A stretch of 44,038 nucleotides of DNA from Acidobacteriota bacterium (lineage in GTDB: Bacteria; Acidobacteriota; Terriglobia; Acidiferrales; UBA7541): positions 1 through 44,038 of the forward strand of contig QHYQ01000175.1 of the NCBI GenBank assembly GCA_003224175.1, given 5' to 3'. A model generated the notes under the pieces. That model did no database searches, was not told the origin of the DNA, and worked only from the letters and a program-made list of their open reading frames with translations. Made by a program: the position numbers and the translations under genes. Shown piece by piece: positions 24,479-32,237 of the stretch (within the stretch, counting starts at the first letter, position 1; every line of letters begins with the position of its first letter).

Positions 24479-25636
24479 ATGACGGGGAAGAAGCTAACCT
24501 TTGCGATTGTGGGCGCGGGCATCGGCGGGCTGACCGCCGCGTCCACGCTGCACAGCATCGGCATGGATGTGCAGATCTACGAGCAGGCGGCGCGATTTAC
24601 GCGCGTGGGCGCAGGCATTCAGATGATGCCCAATTCCATGAAAGTGTTGCGCAAGATCGGCGTCGAAGAGCGCATGCGCCGCACCGCCTTCCAGCCTTAT
24701 TCGCATCTGAACCGCGAATGGGATACCGGCAAAATCATGCGCGAGCTGCCCATGCCGGAAAGCCTCTTCGGCGCGCCGTATCTCTGCATGCACCGCGCCG
24801 ACCTGCACGACGCGCTCGTTTCGGTTCTGCCGCCGGAGATTTTCCATCTGGGCAAGAAACTTGCCGGGCTCGAGCACCGCGGCGCGGGCCGCGTGACGCT
24901 TGCTTTTGCCGACGGCACGCGCGCCGAGGCGGATGCCGTCATCGGCGCGGACGGCGCGCATTCGCTGGTGCGCGAGATCATCGTGGGACCCGATGAGCCG
25001 CTCCACAAGGGACGCATCGCCTATCGCGCGGTTTTCTCCTCGGCGCTGCTCAATGGCTTCGATATCGGGCGTTCGCGAACGAAATGGTGGGGCCTCGACC
25101 GCCACATCGTGATCTATTACGTCACCGCCACGCGCAGCGAACTTTATTTCGTTACCAGCGTGCCGGAACCGGCCGGGTGGGTGACGCGCGAATCCTGGTC
25201 GGCCACGGGCGACGTGTGCGAACTGCGCCAGGCCTACGTGGGCTTTCATCCCGATGTTACGCGCGTGCTCGAAGCCTGCCCCGATTGCCACAAATGGGCC
25301 ATCCTCGAACGCGAGCCGCTGCCGCACTGGAGCAGCGGACGCGTGGTGCTCCTGGGCGACGCCTGCCACCCCATGACGCCGTATATGGCGCAGGGCGGCG
25401 CGACGGCCATCGAAGACGCGGCGATTCTGGCGCGCTGCCTCGAAGAAGTGGAAGGCGAGGATATCGAGGGCGCTTTCCGCCGCTATGAAGCGCACCGCAA
25501 GCCGCGCACTTCACGCATTCAGGCCATTTCCAGTGCCAATACGTGGATGAAGGGCGGCAGCGACGACACCGCTTGGCTCTACGGTTACGATGCCTGGAAT
25601 GTGCCGCTCACGCCGGCCGAGCCGGTGACCGCGTGA
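24479..25636 (+). CDS. FAD-dependent monooxygenase, 6-hydroxynicotinate 3-monooxygenase-like
   Basis: A 385-residue class A flavoprotein hydroxylase. The dinucleotide fold GAGIGG is at 12-17, a VIGADGAHS motif lies mid-protein, and the second FAD motif is LLGDACHPMTPYMAQGG. KWWGLDRHIVIYY and the C-terminal SANTW...DDTAWLYGYD strongly recall NicC, the decarboxylating 6-hydroxynicotinate 3-monooxygenase, more than salicylate hydroxylase. The expected reaction is ring hydroxylation of an aromatic or N-heteroaromatic acid with NADH and O2. No other nicotinate genes are adjacent; a LigI-like/UbiD pair lies 13 kb away. The start ATG 24479 has only a weak SD. Confidence 0.82.
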   Translation: MTGKKLTFAIVGAGIGGLTAASTLHSIGMDVQIYEQAARFTRVGAGIQMMPNSMKVLRKIGVEERMRRTAFQPYSHLNREWDTGKIMRELPMPESLFGAPYLCMHRADLHDALVSVLPPEIFHLGKKLAGLEHRGAGRVTLAFADGTRAEADAVIGADGAHSLVREIIVGPDEPLHKGRIAYRAVFSSALLNGFDIGRSRTKWWGLDRHIVIYYVTATRSELYFVTSVPEPAGWVTRESWSATGDVCELRQAYVGFHPDVTRVLEACPDCHKWAILEREPLPHWSSGRVVLLGDACHPMTPYMAQGGATAIEDAAILARCLEEVEGEDIEGAFRRYEAHRKPRTSRIQAISSANTWMKGGSDDTAWLYGYDAWNVPLTPAEPVTA

Positions 25637-25645
25637 ACGTCAGCA

Positions 25646-26320
25646 TCACGCGGCGATGAGTGGCAGGAGGAAATCCTGCAGGCGGGCGCTGTCGCTGAGA
25701 GACAGCCCGTCGAATCGAATCCCCATTTGGTCGTTGTTCACCCGCGTCACCAACCCGTGACCCACGACGGGCTGCATCGGAGCCAGAAACAAATTGATCT
25801 TCACCGACGATCCTTGGGGGAAGACACGTTGCGCGCGGACCAGTGCGCCGTTGAGGCTCAGATCTATGGTTGCGGCCTCGACCTCGTCGTCGGCGGTCTT
25901 GATGAGTGCCTTCACCTTCACCATCACGCGCCGGAAACGGCGTATCTCGTTTTCGATGGCTCCTTGCGTAACCCGCACCAGGCGCAGCAGATGTGCCCGA
26001 TCGATGGGCTTATAGACCAGGAAGCTGGCCCCCGCCTGAAATCCCTCCGTCAGATAGCCCTTATATTTTGGAGTAGTGATCATGACGATGGGCGTTCTGC
26101 TGTTATAGCCGGAGCTGCGAATTTTTCGCGTCAGCTCGATTCCGTCGGAGACCGGCGAACTAGAATCCACGAAAACCACGTCAAATTTTTGTGCGTGGAC
26201 GTAATCGGCGGCCTCAGACCCGCTCGCCAAGGTGACCGCTTGCATGCCCTCGGATTTCAGGACCTCCTGGAGGATCTCGCAGATGGGCGGCTCGCTATCG
26301 ATCAATAGAGCGGACTTCAT
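25646..26320 (-). CDS. Receiver-PilZ fusion protein
   Basis: A 224-residue protein. Residues 1-120 are a receiver (MKSALLIDSEPPICEILQEV; phospho-acceptor Asp in VVFVDSSSP; Lys in VYKPID). Residues about 128-224 are a PilZ domain with RRFRR as the RxxxR element, DLSLNGALV as DxSxxG, and MGIRFDG near the end, so c-di-GMP binding is expected. The combination suggests phosphorylation and c-di-GMP are read together. ATG 26320 starts ten bases after the stop of another PilZ gene, so the two form an operon. The longer upstream frame was rejected since it overlaps that gene. Confidence 0.85.
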   Translation of the reverse strand: MKSALLIDSEPPICEILQEVLKSEGMQAVTLASGSEAADYVHAQKFDVVFVDSSSPVSDGIELTRKIRSSGYNSRTPIVMITTPKYKGYLTEGFQAGASFLVYKPIDRAHLLRLVRVTQGAIENEIRRFRRVMVKVKALIKTADDEVEAATIDLSLNGALVRAQRVFPQGSSVKINLFLAPMQPVVGHGLVTRVNNDQMGIRFDGLSLSDSARLQDFLLPLIAA

Positions 26321-26330
26321 GGCTGCACAG

Positions 26331-26696
26331 TCAGGCGCATGCTGGTGCCTCCCCTTCGGCAAGCAAGCGGCCGCGCTGCGGCGCCATGGCTTCGTAGTAA
26401 TGAAACTCCACGCCCACGCCGTACTTGCCCGGCTCGCTGCCTGCCCCCACGTGCACGACGTGTCCCGTAATACGCCATTCCGGAACACGCCAGCCCATAA
26501 TCATTTCTGGCAGGCGCAGACGCACCTCCAAGATGGTGCCGATGCGCGGCGGGGCGTCCGTTTCCATGCACACGCCGCGCGAGGAGACGTCCAGCGTTTC
26601 GGCAGTGCATTCGGGTTCGGATGATTTGGCCACTTGAAAATGCAACGGGATACTGATGCGGAAACGCGGTGCGGTACGGCGATCGGATGCCTGCAT
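26331..26696 (-). CDS. PilZ-domain protein
   Basis: A 121-residue single PilZ protein. It starts with DRRTAPRFRISIPLHF, providing the RxxxR c-di-GMP-binding motif at the N-terminus, then LDVSSRGVCMETD as DxSxxG, with the remaining barrel strands to KYGVGVEFHYYE. ATG 26696 was selected because GAGGGAGAAG precedes it on this strand. It is followed ten bases later by the receiver-PilZ gene, likely the same mRNA. Output is unknown; PilZ proteins commonly affect motility, exopolysaccharide or transcription. Confidence 0.88.
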   Translation of the reverse strand: MQASDRRTAPRFRISIPLHFQVAKSSEPECTAETLDVSSRGVCMETDAPPRIGTILEVRLRLPEMIMGWRVPEWRITGHVVHVGAGSEPGKYGVGVEFHYYEAMAPQRGRLLAEGEAPACA

Positions 26697-26760
26697 GAGC
26701 TTCTCCCTCTTTGTTTTGTCCGAAAGGGGGTATACGGTAAATGCTGCAGGAAGGGAATTA

Positions 26761-26816
26761 GATACTAGCACAACTTGGAGCAAGCACTAGCACAAATTTA
26801 GTGTGGTTGTAGTATC
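26761..26816 (-). promoter_or_regulatory. Paired direct repeats upstream of the PilZ operon
   Basis: ACTAGCACAA occurs at 26764-26773 and again at 26786-26795, 22 bp apart (about two helical turns). GATACTA (26761-26767) and TAGTATC (26810-26816) bracket them as an inverted pair. They lie 65-120 bases upstream of the PilZ start. An operator is plausible. The rest of the 26817-27071 gap shows no gene. Confidence 0.35.
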
Positions 26817-27071
26817 CAACGCGTTAACAGGCCATGAGGCGGCCTGGCTGCCAGGGTTTGGCCGGTGCCCAGCCTGCACCGTGCCATACATCTCCCCTCA
26901 CCGTTGACCGAACTTTGACGGGCCTCCCTAGAACGGCGGGGACAAAATTTGGGCGGGATTCGCTAGAGATCCGCTGGAATTGTCATGCGGGATAGGCCCG
27001 ATATCCTTGCCGCGTAACGTAAAAGTAAGTATTCTCGTATGCAAATGCCAAAGGTGAGAGAGGAATAGGCG

Positions 27072-27992
27072 ATGAGTACCGCAACCGAGGCGCTCAAGAA
27101 AGTTCGAGTGTCGATGATGAACGCCATCCACGATCTGCCCTTGCTGGTGGCGCGGGACGAGGGTTTTTTCCGGGACGAGGGGCTGGACGTGGAGATTCTC
27201 AAGACCCCTGGCACGGCGCAGCGGCGAGCCGATCACCAGGCTCTGCGAGACAATGTTTTTCAGCGCACCATGGAGTCTCTCTACGACAAAGGCGCGTGCG
27301 ATCAGTTTCGCATGTGCGAGTGGGGAGTGATGAAGCGCGCGGTCGAATCCAATGTGACTCCTGGGCACCGCCCCGCCAAGATCGTGGCCTTGGGCTCCGC
27401 GATGTCCACCTTCGCCATCGTGTCCGATCATAGATTCGGCATCTTCGAGCCGGAGCAATTGAAGAACAAACCGGTCGCCGTCAGCCCTTACAACGGTTCG
27501 CATTTCACCATGCTGAAGATGTTGGAAGGCTTTCTAAAGCGCGAGCAGATCCAGTGGACAAACGCGGGAACTCACGAGGAGCGGCTGGAGGCTTTGAGCA
27601 AAGGCCAGGTCGAGGCCGTCAGTTTGATGGAGCCCTGGATCAGCGTGGCCGAGAAGCGCGGACACACCGTGCTCATCGAGTCCCATTCCACAAGGAGTGA
27701 GGCCGCCGGGAACGAACTGGATGGCCCAACGCTGCGAAAAATGTTTGACGCCGAGGCCCACGCCGCGGAGGCGATCCGAAAGAATCCTGGAAAGTATGCG
27801 CATTACCTGCTGGAGGAGGCTGGCGGCGAGTTGGCAGCCGGAGATCTCAAGCTCTCCCGCATAGTGAATGCGCCCCCCCAGCCTTACACGCGGGAACGGT
27901 TCGATCACACCTACCAGTGGACGCTCGGATGGGGCTTGACTGAACCTGGCGCCACCTACGAGAACACGGTGGACAATCGCGCCTGGGCTTAG
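27072..27992 (+). CDS. NMT1/SsuA-like periplasmic-binding-fold protein without signal peptide
   Basis: A 306-residue protein of the NMT1/THI5-like substrate-binding family. VSMMNAIHDLPLLVARDEGF and FRDEGLDVEIL are the standard N-terminal segment. GGAAATQ-like ligand residues are replaced by a region with CDQFRMCEWGVMKRA. The hinge shows PVAVSPYNGSHFTM, and SLMEPWISVAEKRG fits the second lobe. There is no signal peptide, no lipobox and no ABC permease or ATPase next to it. It may be a cytoplasmic sensor or enzyme-like member rather than a transporter part. AGAGAGGAA lies before ATG 27072. Confidence 0.75.
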   Translation: MSTATEALKKVRVSMMNAIHDLPLLVARDEGFFRDEGLDVEILKTPGTAQRRADHQALRDNVFQRTMESLYDKGACDQFRMCEWGVMKRAVESNVTPGHRPAKIVALGSAMSTFAIVSDHRFGIFEPEQLKNKPVAVSPYNGSHFTMLKMLEGFLKREQIQWTNAGTHEERLEALSKGQVEAVSLMEPWISVAEKRGHTVLIESHSTRSEAAGNELDGPTLRKMFDAEAHAAEAIRKNPGKYAHYLLEEAGGELAAGDLKLSRIVNAPPQPYTRERFDHTYQWTLGWGLTEPGATYENTVDNRAWA

Positions 27993-28083
27993 CGGCTGCC
28001 GTCGCGAATAGAATCAGGCCTGAGACGACTGGCTTTGCTCGCCTCACGCCTCGCTGAACTCAAATCATCTTGTACGGGCTGCC

Positions 28084-29100
28084 CTACGGACCGACCAGGT
28101 GCCCCAGGTCTTGGTTGTTCTCGTTGCAAATCCACTCCTGAACGTCTTCGCCCTGCGCCAAGTCTGAGATCGTTTTCATGGTCCAAGGCTTCGCAAAGGT
28201 TCCCGGATCGTCAAAGGTAACTTCGCTCTCCAGGTGCCCGAGATCGGGCCGGCGGAGCCGCGTCGTGAGGTGCAGGATTTCCGTGTGTGGCGTAACCATC
28301 GACGGCAAATCCCCAAGCCAGCTCTTGTCATTAAAACCTGTTGTATCTACCACCAGCGTGTCTCCATCCCACGTGCCGATGGAATGTCCGGTCCACGTCG
28401 GATCCATGTCTTTCGGGTGGGCTCGCCCATCCAGGAAAATCTGGCGATAGCCGGGGACATCCTGTTCCTGAATGATCACCAAAAGTCCCGGCGTCTGAAC
28501 CACCTGATTCACGCCAAAGCGAGCGAATAGTGTCGTGGCATCCGGCAGACAACGTCCGCGAGGGATGTCTTTCGCGTTGTTGGCAGCGCGCTCTTTCATC
28601 ACAGCCGCTGCCCTGGGCAGCACGACAGGCGCTCCGCCATCGATAATCCTGGGATTCCACCAGACTCCGGAGAAGTCTGGCTTGCCCTCCGGCGTACGCG
28701 GCGCCGGCCCATTCGGCGTAGCGTGTGTAGCGTTGAGGCCGGCGAAGTAGCCGCGATCCTCGCCCAGCGTGTTCAACGACGCATCCACGACGTGGATTTC
28801 TAGGCGTGCCGTTTGTCCCTCCTGGACCGCCACGGTTTGCGCGCGGAACCTCAGCCCGAGCTGAGGAATCGACACCTCATAGCTGCCCGCCGGCAGTTGC
28901 TCGAACGCATAAGCGCCGGCGGCCGAACTCGTGGCCTTGTACGTCGCGCCGGTTTTCAGGTCCTTGGCTTGCATCACTGCGCCGGAAACTGCGGCGCCAT
29001 CCTGGTCGGTAACTACGCCTGTAATCGCGCCTCCCCTGTCTTGGGCGAGCGCTAGAGAGGCAAAGAGCACGCAAATAGCCGCCAGCAATAGCAGTCGCAT
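28084..29100 (-). CDS. Exported protein with carboxypeptidase-regulatory-like and PDFSGVW-type domains
   Basis: A 338-residue secreted protein. A signal peptide covers 1-20 (LLLLAAICVLFASLALAQ). Residues about 23-110 are a carboxypeptidase-D regulatory-like beta-sandwich (ITGVVTDQDGAAVSGAVMQA, GAYAFEQLPAGSYEVSIPQL). The second domain begins GKPDFSGVWWNPRI and contains FLDGRAHPKDMDPTWTGHS and TLVVDTTGFNDKSW, homologous to the gene at 21151-22092. The sandwich suggests carbohydrate or surface interaction; function is unknown. ATG 29100 was chosen at the signal peptide; the frame is open 29 codons further. Confidence 0.8.
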   Translation of the reverse strand: MRLLLLAAICVLFASLALAQDRGGAITGVVTDQDGAAVSGAVMQAKDLKTGATYKATSSAAGAYAFEQLPAGSYEVSIPQLGLRFRAQTVAVQEGQTARLEIHVVDASLNTLGEDRGYFAGLNATHATPNGPAPRTPEGKPDFSGVWWNPRIIDGGAPVVLPRAAAVMKERAANNAKDIPRGRCLPDATTLFARFGVNQVVQTPGLLVIIQEQDVPGYRQIFLDGRAHPKDMDPTWTGHSIGTWDGDTLVVDTTGFNDKSWLGDLPSMVTPHTEILHLTTRLRRPDLGHLESEVTFDDPGTFAKPWTMKTISDLAQGEDVQEWICNENNQDLGHLVGP

Positions 29101-29415
29101 TGCCGCCTCGGTCCTTACGCTGTGAGGTTTCTCTATCGTCCCGGAGCGCTTGTGGCAACTTAAAAGCTGCATGATAAGGCCGAGCACCTACCGCGGGGAA
29201 GCGGCCCTGGCTGCGAGTCTACACCGGCGAGAGCCGCAGTCAACGATGAAACAATCATCAGGCGCGAGCAACTGAACGAGTCTCGGGAAATGGTCGGCGT
29301 TTTTCGGAACCGGCCTTGTGTTTGCGTCTCGCTTGAGATAACGTCTTGGCCCGCCCGAGGGTTACCCCCGAAACAACACAGTTTTTTCAAGTCTCGCAGC
29401 TTGGAGGAGACGCAC
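29101..29415. other. Divergent intergenic region, nothing assigned
   Basis: 315 bases between two divergently transcribed exported-protein genes, so promoters for both are expected. I see no hexamer pair, hairpin or small ORF that I would defend. Confidence 0.5.
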
Positions 29416-30648
29416 ATGGCAACGATATTCAAATTTGGTCGGATCGTGCTGCCAGCAACCTGTCTCGCCCTTGTATTCGCCATTGGAGTTGCCGTATGGC
29501 CGCAGTCGCAGACATTCAACTTCACTGTGGCCGGACAATCGATGATTCGCTCCGATTTCCGTGTTCACGCGCCGAATGAGCTCGCCACGATAACGCCCTT
29601 ACTGAAGGGCGACGTGATCTTTACGAATTTCGAAGCCACGGTCGTAGAAAAAGGTCAGTCGCTCCAGGACGGCAGATTCCTCTCCCCGCCGGAGGCGCTT
29701 GATGCGCTCAAGGCCTTAGGCTTCAACCTGCTGGCTCTATCCGATAACCATTCGTTTGATTTGAAAGTTTCGGGCGTTCAGAACACGCTCCGCGAAGTAA
29801 AAAGCCGCAACATTGTTCATGCTGGGATCGGCAACAACCTGGAAGAAGCCGCCGCGCCAGGTTATCTAAAGACGCCGAAGGGCACGGTCGCCCTCGTGGC
29901 CATGGCATCCGGCCTGATTGCGGAGGGAGGATCGGCCACGGCGGCTCGGCCGGGCGTGAATGAGCTGCGTATCGAAGCCGGGGGCAAGCCGAACGAATCC
30001 ACGACCCTGCTCCCGCCCGAACCGGGGAACGAGCCGAACGCCGAAGACAAACAGCGCATTCTTGGAAGCATCCGGGAGGCCCGGCAACATGCCGACTTCG
30101 TCGTCGTGTATGAACATAACCACGTCTTTCTGAATCGGCCCTTTGGGGCGCTCTTCAGCGAAGAGCTGCCGGAACGGTTAGCTCCCGCGGATTGGCTCAA
30201 GAAATGGACGCACGAAGAAATCGACGCCGGCGCGGATATCATCGTGATGCATGGCGCGCCGCTCATCCACGGCGTGGAGATCTATCACAACCGGCCGATC
30301 TTTTACGATCTGGGCAACTTCATCTTTAATGTGCCGCCGACAAATATACAGCTGGACGAACCCATCAATTGGGAAAGCGTGGTCGCGCACGTCGAGTTCC
30401 AGGGAAAAAATCTGCAATCCATTACGTTCCAGCCGATCGCTATGAATAAGGTTGGCCAGGGCGAGCCCGACCTGCATGATGAGCACACCAACAACCTCTT
30501 CCTCCAGACTCGTGGCTTGCCTAAGCCCGCATCTGGCGATCAGGCACGATATATCCTCGAGCGCCTGGCGGACGCGTCACGGCCCTTCGGAACAAAAGTT
30601 GAGGTGAAAGGCGATGCCGCGGAGATCAATCTGAAAGGCCGAAGTTGA
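29416..30648 (+). CDS. CapA-like metallophosphatase-fold exported protein
   Basis: A 410-residue protein of the PGA_cap (CapA/PgsA) family with an N-terminal signal/anchor (FGRIVLPATCLALVFAIGVA). The family blocks are visible: GDVIFTNFEATV, LLALSDNHSFDLKVSG, VVYEHNH, and HGAPLIHGVEIYHNRPIFYD then LGNFIFN. CapA-like proteins are linked to poly-gamma-glutamate capsule, but isolated copies such as this one, with no capBC beside it, probably serve another surface or hydrolytic role. GGAGGAG at 29403-29409 supports ATG 29416. The stop overlaps a dispersed repeat hairpin. Confidence 0.82.
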   Translation: MATIFKFGRIVLPATCLALVFAIGVAVWPQSQTFNFTVAGQSMIRSDFRVHAPNELATITPLLKGDVIFTNFEATVVEKGQSLQDGRFLSPPEALDALKALGFNLLALSDNHSFDLKVSGVQNTLREVKSRNIVHAGIGNNLEEAAAPGYLKTPKGTVALVAMASGLIAEGGSATAARPGVNELRIEAGGKPNESTTLLPPEPGNEPNAEDKQRILGSIREARQHADFVVVYEHNHVFLNRPFGALFSEELPERLAPADWLKKWTHEEIDAGADIIVMHGAPLIHGVEIYHNRPIFYDLGNFIFNVPPTNIQLDEPINWESVVAHVEFQGKNLQSITFQPIAMNKVGQGEPDLHDEHTNNLFLQTRGLPKPASGDQARYILERLADASRPFGTKVEVKGDAAEINLKGRS

Positions 30649-30700
30649 CCATCCGATCAGGATGGTCATCCCGAGCGAACAGCGTGAGCGAGGGATCTCT
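30647..30700 (+). repeat. Dispersed repeat with GACCATCC hairpin, second copy
   Basis: GACCATCC-GATCA-GGATGGTC (30647-30667) forms a perfect 8-bp hairpin, followed by ATCCCGAGCGAACAGCGTGA and GCGAGGGATCTCTCG. It is a close copy of 12751-12780 and overlaps the last bases of the capA-like stop codon. Confidence 0.6.
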
Positions 30701-30769
30701 CGTGAGCTTTCGCCGGTGAACAGAGTCGAAGTTCTCAGGGCGTGAAAAGCAAATCTGAGGAGGTGTTTC

Positions 30770-31312
30770 ATGACTCGATTGGGTTTTTATCTGCGTGCGG
30801 GAGTGTTTTTTCTCGTCGGAGTCGCGGTCGGCACGCTCCTCATGCAGCGGACTGCCGCGCAGGAGAAAGGAGCCAATAATGGGCTCAAGCTGCTGGTCGT
30901 GGGCATCGCCGTCAAGGACTATCCAGAATCGCAAAATTTCTACGAGAAGAAGATGGGTTTCAAGACCGCCTTCAAGTTCAGCCCGGATGGCAAGCGGACG
31001 ACAACCTATTACCAGATGGGTCGTGATTCCTTCCTGGAAATGCAGTCGGCGACCCCAGAGATGCCGGAGGGCTTATCCCACGTCCACCTGTTGACGGATA
31101 ACTTGGATGCGACCGTGGCGCGGCTTCGGCAGGCCGGCATGCCAGCATCGGCCCGCACCGCAACGACGCCGGGTACGGTGACCGAAATCGGCATGGTTCA
31201 GCCCGCGAACGTAAGAAGCGCAAACGTCTTCGATCCCAACGGCATCCGCATAGAACTAAACGAATGGCTTCCAGAGTCACTCACAAAGAAAGCGATGGAA
31301 TCTTGGAAGTAA
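30770..31312 (+). CDS. Exported glyoxalase/VOC-superfamily protein
   Basis: A 180-residue protein. Residues 1-31 are a membrane anchor or signal (LGFYLRAGVFFLVGVAVGTL). The rest is one VOC module pair: LLVVGIAVKDYPESQNFYEK, DSFLEMQS, GLSHVHLLTDNLDATVARLR, and FDPNGIRIELNEWLP. His in HVHL and Glu in IELNE are possible metal ligands. Export is unusual for this superfamily. The substrate is unknown. AGGAGG precedes ATG 30770. A 17-base identity to its 3' end recurs at 36266. Confidence 0.8.
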   Translation: MTRLGFYLRAGVFFLVGVAVGTLLMQRTAAQEKGANNGLKLLVVGIAVKDYPESQNFYEKKMGFKTAFKFSPDGKRTTTYYQMGRDSFLEMQSATPEMPEGLSHVHLLTDNLDATVARLRQAGMPASARTATTPGTVTEIGMVQPANVRSANVFDPNGIRIELNEWLPESLTKKAMESWK

Positions 31313-31361
31313 GCTGAACGCCGAACTTTTCCAGAGGCCGCAGATCAGGAAGAGTGGCTTG

Positions 31362-32237
31362 CTATTTGGCCTTGTGCGTTTCGGATTCGGATGGCGGCAC
31401 ACGCCAGATGTCCTTATTTCCTTCCAGGCAGCAAATTCCGATTTGGTTGGCTTGCGACGTGCCCAATTGGCCGATCCAGACCACACGGAAGCGCGCCTTC
31501 CGCCAGCCGCGCTTCACCTGGACGATTTCACCGGGCCCCGTCAGATAACCTAGACCGTCCAACCGCGCGCCGCTCTGTCCGATATCAATCGTGTGCGCAC
31601 TCTGTACAAAGGGATTGCCGCTGCGATCTACTCCGCGCACCCACACTTGAATCTTTTTTGCCATGCGAGCTTTGCGCGGATTAGATCGCCAGAAACCCGG
31701 GACGGGCCGCTTGAACGCGAGGCCCACCTTGGTTTTGCTTTCCGACTCTTGCTGGACAAAGGCGACGCGGCATTCTTGCTCCTCGTGGGTGTTTTTGTTA
31801 ACCACAAAAAGTGCCTCCCCCACTTCCACTTTCGCCGACAGAGTGACGAGCCCACCGCTGCCATTTACCAAGAGCGTGTGAGTGTCTTCGTGGAACGCCC
31901 CCTGATTTTTGGCCCACCCGTAAACCACCACGGGCATTCGCAAAGACGCGCGCTTGCTGGATCGTTGCTCTGGTCTCAGTTTGCTTCTTTGCGCCGGGTT
32001 TGCGCGGGGCTCCGGAGCGCGAGGAAACTCCTGCTCACTTGCTTCCAGGGGCATCTCTTGCTGAACGCCATGTAGCGAGCACTCAAAATCCCAGGGCGTC
32101 CGAAGAACCTGCTCGAGCGTCTCCGTTCGGTTCTGGAGGATCACCCAACTATCTTCGTCCCGATAGGGGCATCGCAGCCGAACTGCATAATTCTTCCCCA
32201 CGTTGCGTCCTTGCGCCTCGGTCGATTTTTGACTCAT
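31362..32237 (-). CDS. Tandem PilZ-like protein coupled to a Ser/Thr kinase
   Basis: A 291-residue cytoplasmic protein. Residues 1-60 start with a YAVRLRCPYRDEDSWVILQN segment and a linker. Two PilZ-like modules follow. The first (about 92-178) has KRASLR as RxxxR and LVNGSGGLV in place of DxSxxG. The second (about 188-280) has TIDIGQSGARL and a basic KRGWRKARFRV strand. Both are divergent, so c-di-GMP binding is uncertain and they may be structural PilZ folds. ATG 32237 overlaps the stop of the kinase gene (ATGA, 32234-32237), a clear sign of coupled expression. It is convergent with the exported VOC gene. Confidence 0.75.
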   Translation of the reverse strand: MSQKSTEAQGRNVGKNYAVRLRCPYRDEDSWVILQNRTETLEQVLRTPWDFECSLHGVQQEMPLEASEQEFPRAPEPRANPAQRSKLRPEQRSSKRASLRMPVVVYGWAKNQGAFHEDTHTLLVNGSGGLVTLSAKVEVGEALFVVNKNTHEEQECRVAFVQQESESKTKVGLAFKRPVPGFWRSNPRKARMAKKIQVWVRGVDRSGNPFVQSAHTIDIGQSGARLDGLGYLTGPGEIVQVKRGWRKARFRVVWIGQLGTSQANQIGICCLEGNKDIWRVPPSESETHKAK

